Origin: Ciborinia camelliae
Lineage: Eukaryota > Ascomycota > Leotiomycetes > Helotiales > Sclerotiniaceae
Direction: 5' to 3'
Assembly (NCBI GenBank): GCA_025890175.1
Contig: JANPYM010000001.1
Span: 771,187 to 835,186 of the forward strand
DNA length: 64,000 bases
Shown: piece by piece, positions 47,103 through 56,713 of the stretch
Numbering within the stretch: the stretch's first letter is position 1
How the letters are laid out: every line of letters starts with the position of its first letter
Translations under genes and position numbers: made by a program
Notes under the pieces: model-generated
The model's input: only the letters and a program-made list of their open reading frames with translations
Told to the model about the DNA's origin: nothing
Databases searched by the model: none

Positions 47103-47995
47103 CTAGAGATCCTTTCCACCACTCAATAATCTCGCAATCAAGACATAAATAAAAATCACCGCGGCAGCAACCCAGTATTTGTATCTACTCAACCAACTTC
47201 TTCCCTCTCTACCACCCTCTACTACAGCTCCCACAACAGCCTGACTACCACCTGGCCTCCTCATTGCAATCCCGCTGCAGTCTCTCCCACTCCCCTCTGC
47301 ATCCTTCCTCTCCTCATTCCCCTCTGCATCCTTCCTCTCCTCATTCCCAGTCACAATATCCACATTCTTCTCCTTCATCCACTTCCAGTTCTCCTTATCT
47401 AATACCTCCCACTCGCTTCTAAACTTTGCGCCTCCATCCCCAGCTTTAATATTGCCCTTTTGCGCCCCCTCTTTCTTGAAACTACCTCCTCCAGTGCTAT
47501 TCCACCATCTCGTCCTGCTCGCAACCCATTTCCTCTCCGCCTCTGTTCCAGCTACAGAACCCGTTGTCATTTCTTCACTTGTCATAAAACTCAATAGGCC
47601 AATTAATATTGTGCTGACTTCCCACGCGGGGTTAAAACTTTTAGGATGGAAATCGCTGATTGAGAGGCAGAGGCGAGTGGAAGGTTGGAAACGGCCAGAT
47701 GGCGTATGCATTTTAATGGAGGGAGGCGCAAACGGATAATTGGGGGGGAAGAGAAGCGTACCCCAGTACTGACCGTCATGATAGGGCGTATCAGGAGGTC
47801 CGGTGAGAATGTAATGCCATTCGAGAATATTGGAGTCGGAAGGGTGTGCTTGAATGTAGGGAGGGGGGTTCTCGGAAATTGTTTTGAATTCACGGGCCAA
47901 CTTTATCGAAATATGTTAGTCGTTGATCAGTTACAAATGAAGTGCCATGGGAGAATCAGTTTACGCACCCGTTTGTTGGCAGCTCGACTCGCCAT
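47103..47995 (-). CDS. UBC6: ER membrane-anchored ubiquitin-conjugating enzyme E2, UBC6/UBE2J type
   Basis: Exon 1, 47995-47969, encodes nine residues (MASRAANKR). Exon 2, 47900-47103, supplies the rest; 274 aa. The 68-nt intron has GTGCGT...AAG borders. The UBC domain (about 1-160) shows LTGPPDTPY-like (ILTGPPDTPYHDGQYWG), FPPNYPFAPPSIKM and the active-site region RLCLSISDFHPKSFNPAW, with the catalytic Cys in RLCLS. This SDFHP...NPAW form is specific to the UBC6/UBE2J branch. A hydrophobic tail anchor (YWVAAAVIFIYVLIARLL) ends nine residues before the stop or fewer. UBC6 works with Doa10 in ER-associated degradation. The linker carries a perfect nine-residue tandem duplication (GNEERKDAE twice). 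Confidence 0.96.
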
Positions 47996-48361
47996 TGTCA
48001 AGTCGTACTTGAGACTTTGAGGATACGCTGGCCTTGTTGCGGTTGTGGATGACCAGAGAACGTTTGGGATTTAAGAGTATTCAAGTATTCGAGAATTCAA
48101 GTAAATAAATAATATCCTGTGGTTAGGATAACGAAGCCAATTAAAATATTTCTCAAGGTATCCGGAGGCGTACGTTTGGATGGCTGAGTGGTTGATTGTT
48201 TATGATGGGAATATTCACATGGAATGCTTTGTGGTTTTGTTAAGGTTGGTTGATGATGCAAGTTGCGTAGTCCATCGCTTAGTCATCAGTGTGTATCTGA
48301 TCTAGCAGAACGAGAACTTAGGGTTACTTGGAAATAGCTAATTTTACGTACATTACAAAGA
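47996..48361. promoter_or_regulatory. UBC6/SAM50 divergent promoter region
   Basis: 366 bases between two divergent start codons, so both promoters are here. No individual site can be assigned. Confidence 0.6.
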
Positions 48362-50041
48362 ATGACTTCGCCAAATGGGTCAAAGGGGGCTGTGAGTTGC
48401 GTTTCTATTCTATGAAACACATCAGTACGGCTAAGTTGCTAATTTGCCTTGATGCAGCTCATCGAGAGTCTCCTGAAGACCGATCCCAAATCTCAAGGAG
48501 AGCTCGAGAAAGCTATATCAGAAAAGCATATGAGATATGCCCTCGAGGCTGCACAGAGAAACGGGGAGCTGGTACGTATATGCAGTAGTTCTAGGCAATT
48601 ATGATTTCATGGGCTCATGAAATAGATTGGCAATAACTCCACAAAACCAGTCACAATCTCCTCTATTAGACTCCTTGGCCCCTCGCACACAAGGAGATCA
48701 TTCCTCGATGGCATTTTCGAGCCCCTGCTTAGTGCAAACAGAAACGATCCATATACATTGTCAGAAGCATTGCAGGAGCTCAGCACAGCTACAAATAAAC
48801 TCCGTCGGCATGGTAATATTCTCCTCACTGGAATCTGATCAACATTATACTCATCTGCCATAGGCATTTTCCATGATGATATCTCCATGTTCATTGATAA
48901 ACCCGACCCTACCGACCCTTCTTCCACTCCCTCTGATATCGATATATACATTCGTGCACGCGAGCGGGGTGTCATCACTTTGAAAACCGGCACTGATCTT
49001 GGGAATGCCGAAGGCTCAGCATATGGAAATGCACAATGGCGCAACATATTTGGGGGCGCTGAAACTTTGAACATCAATGCTGCTACAGGTACACGAACTC
49101 GTTCTGCATACCAGGCTACATTTGAGACGCCAATATTGAGTGACCCCGACAAGAGAGTAGCTGCGGATGTCTTGTCAAGCTCGACCAGTAAGCCCTGGGC
49201 AAGCCATGAGGAAGTCCTCAAAGGCGGGGGTATAAAATATAGCTGGGCTTCAGGCGCCAGCAGTACACACCAAGTTGGATACAATGGGGTATGGAGACAA
49301 GTGACAGGTCTGGCTGGGAATGCATCACCTGCGGTTCGCAACGATGCAGGAGATACAGTTAAGAGCAGTATTACACATACATGGGTCAAAGACGAACGAA
49401 ACCACCCTATTCTACCGAATCAAGGATACCTACTCAAGACGATCTCCGAAATTGCAGGCTGGGGGCCTTTGAAAGGAGACGTGGGATTCTGGAAATCGGA
49501 AATAGAATCTAGTGGTGCGGTCAAGGTTCCCGGTATCCCAGGTGCAAGCTTAACAGCGGGTATTAGAGCAGGAATGTTGTATCCATTAGGAGTTGGATTT
49601 GGAACTGCAGCCAAGTCATCACGCATAAACGATAGATTTCAACTCGGCGGACCAACGGACGTTCGCGGTTTCAAAATTGGTGGCCTTGGACCCCGAGACA
49701 GACAGGATGCAGTTGGAGGCGACATCTACGCAGCTTCATCAATTAATCTTCTTCTTCCATTCCCTCGCGTAGATATTTCTACTCCACTGCGCCTCCAGCT
49801 ATTCGCCAATGCCGGCCGACTCCTTGCACTCAAGAACTCAGAAAAGAATACAAGTAAAAATGTATATGGCACTATAGCAGAGCTCGGCAAAGAGATTCCA
49901 AGTCTGGCGGTCGGGATAGGGATGGTATATGCACACCCAGTGGCACGATTTGAATTAAATTTTGGTCTACCCATCGTTGTTAGAAAAGGGGAAGAGACCA
50001 GGAAGGGCCTACAATTCGGAGTAGGCATCAACTTTCTATGA
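48362..50041 (+). CDS. SAM50: SAM50/Tob55, mitochondrial outer-membrane beta-barrel assembly protein
   Basis: Exons 48362-48391, 48458-48571, 48626-48812 and 48864-50041; 502 aa. The first exon is only ten codons (MTSPNGSKGA). An N-terminal POTRA-like domain is encoded by exons 2-4 (KPVTISSIRLLGPSHTRRSF, then IFEPLLSA, LSTATNKLRRHGIFHDD). The barrel (bacterial surface antigen/Omp85 type) follows. It carries WRNIFGGAETLNINAATGTR, HPILPNQGYLLK and RFQLGGPTDVRGF, which contains the conserved (V/I)RG(F/Y) of loop 6, and it ends in the beta-signal-like FGVGINFL. It is the core of the SAM complex that inserts Tom40, VDAC and other barrels. Length matches yeast Sam50 (484 aa). Confidence 0.96.
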
Positions 50042-50472
50042 TTTATGAAGCTTAGCGGAGTAGGAGTAGACGGGATATACCACGAGATGGGCGAAAATGG
50101 AGCTTAGGTTGTATAAATGTACAATATGTTGCATACCAATAGCTTTAAGCAGCTGACAGGATAGAAAATAGGAAGACAGTCATACCTTTACGTCGGATTA
50201 CTGTGCGTTTATGTTGTGGAACCTTTTAAAGAATAGTTTCCCAATCAAAGTATTCGATGCTGCCGCCGCCGCGGCGCTTTAAATACCCCCTGCCGTTTGG
50301 CAATCAATAATGTAACAGTGGCTAGTCAATTCGAACTCTACAAATACAACGAGTGGCCTCTTAATCTTTGGTACTCTTTCAATAGTTGATTCTTTATAAT
50401 AGACCCATTTTCAGAGCTTAAACTTCCAGTGGTCTATCTCTTGAGAATTTCAGCCAGAACCCAGTTTTGGCA
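50042..50472. promoter_or_regulatory. Intergenic region upstream of the thioesterase gene
   Basis: 430 bases between two genes on the same strand. A GCCGCCGCCGCGGCG run lies near 50261-50276. The 3' end of SAM50 and the promoter of the next gene are here. Confidence 0.5.
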
Positions 50473-51165
50473 ATGGCTCCTGTTGCGAAATTCAGCTCCG
50501 CTCTCGAGTCTTCCTCTTATCAAAGTCCCAACGGCGGCTTTGCTTACGCGCCTCTTCGTGAGAAGGTGATCGACGTAGCCACCGCAATGGGATACGATGC
50601 AGCGACCATGGTTGAATGTGGAGTTAGTTGGTCCGATGACCACGATCCATTTCAACACGTAAAGAATGCAGCCTATGTGCATTATGTTAACCAATGCAAA
50701 TTTCGGGAGTTCCAATCATTCGAGCCCTATTTGGGCAAGGAGAAGTTTCACGATATGATGAATCTCCGCCGTATTGGAGTTGTGGTCAAGACCTACACTG
50801 TTGATTTGAAAAGACCTGTGAAATTTCCCGATTCGGTATGGGTTTATTTTTTGAGATATTTCTGTCAACTTGAGACTAATTGTACGTATCAGCTCATTGT
50901 CGCGAACCATATTACTGAAGTTCTTCCAGATCGTTATGTCGGTGTCACATCGATTTGGTCATTGAAGCAGCAAGTTGTTGTGGCGGATTGCAAAGCAAGT
51001 GTAGTATTTTTTGATTACGATCGAGGCATACCGGCGAACCTGCTCGAATTTGGGGGCGCATATAAGGAGCTATATGAAGCTTTGAGACAGAGATTAGAAC
51101 GGGAGGCAGAGATAGCTGCAAAATGGGAGAAAGAGAATCCAAAGAGAGCGAAAGCTGCTCTATGA
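50473..51165 (+). CDS. Hotdog-fold acyl-CoA thioesterase-like protein
   Basis: Exons 50473-50835 and 50893-51165, 211 aa. The hotdog domain (about 50-185) begins with a hydrophobic strand and the 4HBT-type block VSWSDDHDPFQHVKNAAYVHYVNQ, where the Asp/His pattern corresponds to the catalytic helix region. VKTYTVDLKRPVKFPDS and VTSIWSLKQQVVVADCKA follow. The 57-nt intron (GTATGG...CAG) is a multiple of three and lacks a stop codon, so the unspliced frame is also open; the join PDS|LIVANHITEV fits the fold better. The true start is ATG 50473; codons before it in the frame are not ATG. Proteins of this type in fungi are often annotated as mitochondrial or peroxisomal thioesterases; the substrate is unknown. 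Confidence 0.85.
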   Translation: MAPVAKFSSALESSSYQSPNGGFAYAPLREKVIDVATAMGYDAATMVECGVSWSDDHDPFQHVKNAAYVHYVNQCKFREFQSFEPYLGKEKFHDMMNLRRIGVVVKTYTVDLKRPVKFPDSVWVYFLRYFCQLETNCTYQLIVANHITEVLPDRYVGVTSIWSLKQQVVVADCKASVVFFDYDRGIPANLLEFGGAYKELYEALRQRLEREAEIAAKWEKENPKRAKAAL

Positions 51166-51523
51166 TTCAACTTCAATGAAGAGAAATGCAAATCCGTGGG
51201 CTAAAATCGCAGTGCCCGGTCAGAGCAATGCAATCCTCAAATGTTGCATTTAATGGTAAGAGGTGTTCATCAATAGAGAGTTCTCCACACACTGGCACAT
51301 AGAATATTTCTAGATTCTCTTGTATTGATTCATGTCAAGCAGACAGAAGATCACTAACAGTGGAAGCAACTTCTGCTACAAATCAAGCTCATGTGAATGA
51401 AAGATCTGTAAAATTCATATTCTCTCATCTTTAGGTCACCAGCACGCGAACTCGCCACGCCAATACCACATTCCTTCAATCCATCAGATCTCTTTCCGTC
51501 CGATCCTGCATTCCCATAAGGCA
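51166..51523. other. Convergent 3' intergenic region
   Basis: Short space between the thioesterase and the secreted repeat protein. No gene seen. Confidence 0.5.
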
Positions 51524-51816
51524 TCACCAAAACTCACGATCAGGCGCTGTGTCGAGAGCTGCCTCTGGTAGAAGCCCATCGTCTATCTGAATTCCTCTTG
51601 ATATCAGATTTTTATTGGAACGAAGAACAGTGGGTGGCGTTGTGGGCGGGGCTGTTTCGAGAGCTGCCTCTGGTAGAAGCTCGGCGTCTATCTGATTTCC
51701 TACTTTGATATAAGATTTGTATTGGAATGAACATTGGGTAGCTTACTGGGGCTAATGGTCATAGCCATGGCTGTGCTCATAAGAGAAACTGCGAGGAGAA
51801 GGGTCTGTAGACGCAT
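51524..51816 (-). CDS. Small secreted protein with internal direct repeat, possible peptide precursor
   Basis: Proposed exons 51816-51747 and 51699-51524 (81 aa), intron 51746-51700 (47 nt, GTAAGC...TAG). The first 18 residues form a typical signal peptide (MRLQTLLLAVSLMSTAMA). After it, a block of about 16 residues occurs twice: QIDAELLPEAALETAP and QIDDGLLPEAALDTAP, about 31 residues apart. At DNA level the repeat is longer, about 75 bases (51530-51605 and 51640-51717), and reaches into the proposed intron. The two copies differ by a 2-base indel there, so either the intron arose inside the repeat or the first copy is frameshifted. No Cys is present and no dibasic Kex2 site separates the repeats. 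Two cores behind a signal peptide next to a UstYa gene recall fungal RiPP precursors, but that role is speculative. Too short and split for simple gene finding. Confidence 0.5.
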
Positions 51817-52496
51817 GTTGAAGGATGTATGATTTGACTTTCGATATTCGATGTTCGATGTTCGACTGACGTTTTGGTGGCTCACTTTGATGATGATGGT
51901 TACTGGGAAGCAGAACTTCTTGTCGAAGAGAATGGGATCTGACTTGGTTCTTTCAGGACGGATTTTACTCGTATGCTACCTGGGTATATATTTTAATCAT
52001 CGCGAAAACGTTCAAGGGGGGAAGTCCAATTTGTGTATTGGGTTTGTACGCTTACTGATCATTTGATAGGAGAGTTGTGTATCTATTTTCTCATACTGTT
52101 AGGGCTACGCAAATATATACACATGTAATGTACATCTTACTGCTCCTCCTTATTCGCCAATAAACGACATTTCAACAACGCCGTAGCACAAATTATTCAC
52201 ACGTCCCTATATGCATCATGATTTATACTAAATGCGGATTGTTGAGTCCCCGATTGATATGCTGGAACAACTGTGCAGTTGTACGTAAGTATTTTGGTAT
52301 ATGGCAAAGTATGTGAAATAGATACAGTGGCTCTTGTGCACTGTAAGTATGTGTACAAAAGCACGAATGCAGTTCCACCAAATTCAGCCTTAAGCAGCTC
52401 TTATCATCTGCTCTACCCCCACTTTGTTTCTAGGCTGAATACCATATCTTTCGAAAGTATCTAGATACTTTTGATACATTTGAATCTACTTGCCAA
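51817..52496. promoter_or_regulatory. Divergent region between the repeat peptide and the UstYa gene
   Basis: 680 AT-rich bases between two divergent start codons. No coding region recognised. Confidence 0.5.
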
Positions 52497-53522
52497 ATGC
52501 TCTCCATACTCACTAAGGCGTTTACAAAAGCCGAAGGGTTGCTTTCAAACGATGGAACCTGTCCTCATTGCCGAAATCTACCTCTTAAGTCGACATCCTC
52601 AAGAAGATTGCAATCGTGGGCTATCCTAATCATGATATATGGTATTGCTGCAGCATTTACTCTGATTGGCATGGCTTCATTACTCTCCTCAAGTCGAAGT
52701 AACTTCCTCAAATTGCCAAAAATGAATTCAAGTCATAGACCATCATTGTGGAGTATTTAGCCATCTCTTCTCCTTAATAAATCATTTTCTCCTAACAACA
52801 CTTCAGCTCCATTTGCAGATGGAATTCAGTATGAAATTGAAACAGCTCCATCCGATCTCTGGGCCAATAATATCTACATGGGAGAGCCATGCGATGAATC
52901 AGAACGCGCATGGAATAGGCTTATACATCGTTAGTAGTCTCAAATCTCACCCAAGTCATTCCTTCCGAGACTAAATTCTTTTAGCAAACCGAGGACATGG
53001 CGTCAGACTTTATCGTGAGGAAGCTGCGCGACTGGATATTAATAAGAGTATTCTTTTACCGGACAATAACTTTGCAGTTATTCTCACGGTTCACCATAAT
53101 CTTCACTGTCTGGTATGAACTATTTCTTAAGCAGTAGTTGGAGAATCATAGGCTTATTATTCGGACCTCGCCCTTTTTAGAGACGACTCCGACAATCTTT
53201 CTTCCCAGATCATTACTATGCCAACTGGACCGACGAAGACCTAGCAGACGATCGGCATCACGCATGTACGTTGATTCAGCTTTTTCTGTTCCTGCATTTT
53301 ATATCAAAAAATTAACAAGCCTCAGTACATTGTCTCGAATCCCTTCGCTCATCCATAATCTGTCAACCAGATCTAGCACCCCTCCCTTACTACTGGTCTG
53401 GTAATATAAAACATGAGATGAATGCAAGTCCACAATCCAAACGCGAATGTGTTAATTGGGAAGTCTTTTCGGAATATCTAAAAGGGAGAAGTTACCAGAG
53501 ATCCGAGATGATTCATGATTGA
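52497..53522 (+). CDS. UstYa family (DUF3328) protein
   Basis: Five exons: 52497-52752, 52807-52929, 52985-53112, 53181-53265 and 53326-53522; 262 aa, typical for the family. All introns are 52-68 nt with GT...AG borders. The N-terminus has a Cys pair (CPHC) and one membrane helix (WAILIMIYGIAAAFTLIGMA). The lumenal part has a TPFADGIQYE and EPCDESERAWNRLI stretch. It also carries both diagnostic HxxHC motifs: HNLHC in exon 3 and HALHC formed across the exon 4/5 junction, then LESLRSSIICQPDLAPLPYYW. UstYa-type proteins act as copper- or cofactor-dependent oxidases in fungal RiPP pathways (ustiloxin, asperipin, cyclochlorotine) and as oxygenases or halogenases elsewhere. Here the gene lies beside an MFS transporter and a flavin monooxygenase. 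The exact substrate cannot be inferred. Confidence 0.9.
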
Positions 53523-54493
53523 TTTTGGGGAGCATGTTAACTTTATGTTGGTCCTATGATTTCAGGTTTATTGATCGGGATTTATGGGTTTATAGTACTA
53601 AAAATATCATTATCAATCATTGAATCTTATTTATGGTAATAATGGGTTTGATGGTTCCATCCAGAAGTATCGATGGGTACATCTTATAAAATATTACAAT
53701 TGGAACTCCTCGAGAAAAGAGAGAAAAGAGGTCGATTGACGAGTCTTGGCTACAATCAAAGTCATCCGCACCTCAGTCAAACTCAAAAATTAAAGCTTGA
53801 CTGTTCGGAACAGAATGTACGCACAGTAAGATTACAAGTTGGCCGTACTATAAACTAGTCAGGATTAACTTCACATTGTGTCACCTCTAATAGCCTACAG
53901 CGAGCAAAACAAGTTTCTCCTGTTCTACAAGACCTATTTTGTATACCCATCGGACCTCATCCGGGATATGCGCCTCGTATCCACGGGGGTATTCTACATA
54001 TTCGTTGTAATACCTTGTGGCACTACCGCTCTTACCTTACCAGTTCTGACTGCCTACCTACCTACCTACCAAACTATCAAACACAACCGCACAGCTCAAC
54101 CACTCTTGCTACAATAGACCAGTACCTAGCATCTAGCATTGGTGTGTCACCAATTCAACGTTCCTTCAAAAATTGGTGCTCAATCAAATACATTCCACGC
54201 CTATCATTTTGCAGATCTGGAGTCGAACAATGCTAATAGGTAAAGTTGTATCATCAACCATACGTACGACAAGTACTCAAGTATTTATGAGAATATCTCA
54301 TAAAGAAGCCCGGCTATATCCGAAAACAAACATTACTCAAAGCATGAGATATCTGAAGCATTGACAAAGTGACTTCAACCGGTTTCCCACACATAAGTTG
54401 CCTCTGTCACTTTGATTCTGCCCCAGGTCTGAATCTAGCAAACTGTGGCTTGCTTAGGATTATTTCCAATATCCTAAATTGTCACTTATTGCA
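53523..54493. other. Intergenic region
   Basis: AT-rich 970 bases between UstYa and the MFS transporter, with a CTACCTACCTACC block near 54053-54070. No gene seen. Confidence 0.5.
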
Positions 54494-56245
54494 ATGATAT
54501 CGGGACCTCAACTCACCTCGGGTACAGACTCAACTTGCGAAGTCACGAGTCCGGAGACAGCATTACTCCCCCCTTCAGACAATGATGTTTTTCATTCTTC
54601 CGACAAGGAAAAGGAGACCTTAGACCCACTAACAAAGGAGCATGATCTTGATAATTATGATTTGACTTCCTCAAATTGGTTATCTGACCCACAGAACCCA
54701 ACAAACTGGTCTAATATACGCAAATGGACAACAGTATCCCTCCTAGTCATCACAAACTTCATCGCGTAAGTCTCACCAGGACACTTCGAACCCCAAAAAG
54801 TATTAGCTGATTAAACTTAGAGCAACATGTACCTCAGCATTTGAGCCCGCCCTTCCCTCCATAATGGCTGATTTCCACTCCACCAACGACTCAATCGCCT
54901 CTCTAGCCGTCTCTATCTACACCATCGGCTACTGTCTAGGACCTCTTGTAATCGCACCCATGAGTGAATTATACGGACATGTGACGGTATTGTATCCTGG
55001 ATACATCGGTTTTATGATAGCTCTAGCTGTATGCGGATCGAGTACGAGTCTTCCTATATTCATCGTGTTCCGTGCTATTATGGGCTTTGCGGCTATTACG
55101 TTTGTCCTTATGGGTCCGGCTATAGTGGCCGATCTCATTCCAAGAGAAGGGAGAGGATTTGCATTGAGTATTATGTCTGCAGGTCCTGTTATTGTATGTA
55201 TTGTACGTTGGTTTTTTGGGTTCTCGCTAACTCCTCATAGGGTCCGACCATTGGTCAGTGTTTGTTCAAATACTGAATTTTATATCAATAGGCTCATTAT
55301 TTTAGGCCCTGTAATCGGTGGTTATATTGTGGAAAATATTAGTTGGAGATGGACTTTCTACTCAACATTGATCGCTGTAAGCTGAGGTTGAAATAAATAT
55401 TCCCAGTGACCTAACCCATCCAACAGTTTGGTGTTTTATTCTTACTATCCCTTGTTATCCTGAAAGAAACCTATGGACCGGTAGTCTTTGAGCGAAAGAA
55501 GAGACAAGAAGAAAAAGACCTACCCACAAGCCCAAAAACCACAAACCAAAGGACCCCACAAGATACTCTGAAAGCAGCTTGGATCCGTCCCTTCAAAATG
55601 CTTTTCCTCTCTCCCATAGTCCCCTTCGTGGGCTTCTATAGTGCGCTCAGTAATGCCTACGGGATGATATGTTTCGCGACGCTTGGCACTGTCTTCCAAA
55701 ACAACTATTCCTTCACACCAGGCCAAAGCGGCCTCGCATACTTTGGCTTAATGTTCGGATTTCTCTTCTGTCAACTGACCCTTGGTCGATTTTCCGACCG
55801 CTACATGCTCAAAATGGAAGCCAGACACAATGACAAAAAGCCCGAATATCGCCTCCCGCCCATGTTTATCGGCGCATTTCTCCTCCCCATCGGATTCTTC
55901 TGGTACGGATGGTCTCTTCAATATCATACCCACTGGATCGTTCCCATTATCGGCAGTTCAGTTATCGCCATTGGTATTATATTTAGCTATCTGCCCGTGC
56001 AGATGTATCTAGTCGATACGTATACCATCTACGCCGCAAGTGCTACAGGGGCATGCACCATTATACGTTCGACTTGTTCAACTTTGCTTCCGTTGAGCGC
56101 CAATCCACTGTATAATCACTTGGGGTACGGATGGGGTAATAGTATTCTGGCTTTTGTTGCGATAGGGTTTGTGCCAATAGCATTACTAGTGTTGATATAT
56201 GGGGAGAGGATTAGAACAAATCCACGCTTTCAACCAAAGCTGTGA
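54494..56245 (+). CDS. MFS multidrug-type transporter (DHA1 family) with a 13-nt microexon
   Basis: Exons 54494-54765, 54821-55193, 55241-55253, 55306-55376 and 55427-56245; 515 aa. Exon 3 is a 13-nt microexon. With it, the antiporter motif C reads SAGPVI|GPTIG|PVIGGYI, as in DHA1 transporters; without it the motif and frame are lost. Other marks are NWSNIRKWTTVSLLVITNFI before helix 1, APMSELYGHVTVLYPGY (motif A), RAIMGFAAITFVLMGPAIVAD, ISWRWTFYSTLIA and ARHNDKKPEYRLPPM in the central or later loop. Such exporters often accompany secondary-metabolite clusters as self-protection or efflux pumps. The start is ATG 54494; the frame upstream has no ATG. Confidence 0.92.
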
Positions 56246-56713
56246 CATGGAATTTTGAGAAGAGTTATGGTATAATTATTCAGGTACAATTGTTGGTAGT
56301 TTTACTTTGTTCAGAAGAGAGCATTATGCAACTAAATATTCTTGGGTTGACAATTTCAACCAGTCAAATAGGAGCTACGCGGATTAATTAGAGCATAATT
56401 GGCTGAAAAATGTACGAATTTACTGCAGAATATCATCAGCACATTGCGAAATCTTGGCGCAAGAGCAATGGAAGGACTTCTTGATCTCGGTTGCACATAG
56501 GCAAATATAAAAAGTCATGGATATGGGGAGATCTTGATACAAAACCAGGCCAGTTAAGATATAATAAGATAAAGTTTAGAAATTTTGATACAGTCTACTA
56601 GGGCGCTATGCAATTGCAAAAAAGAAATCGTGCAAAGACATCCTTGAGAGGAAAATTTACCGGGCTAGTACTATCTTACCAGAAACTCCTCTAAATACCG
56701 GAAACAACTGTGC
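56246..56713. other. Convergent 3' intergenic region
   Basis: 3' flanks of the MFS and monooxygenase genes. No feature seen. Confidence 0.5.

Noticed and set aside
51430..51535. Possible third exon of the repeat peptide containing a KR site
   Set aside because: It needs a 32-nt intron, shorter than any other in the window, and alternative acceptors give immediate stops.
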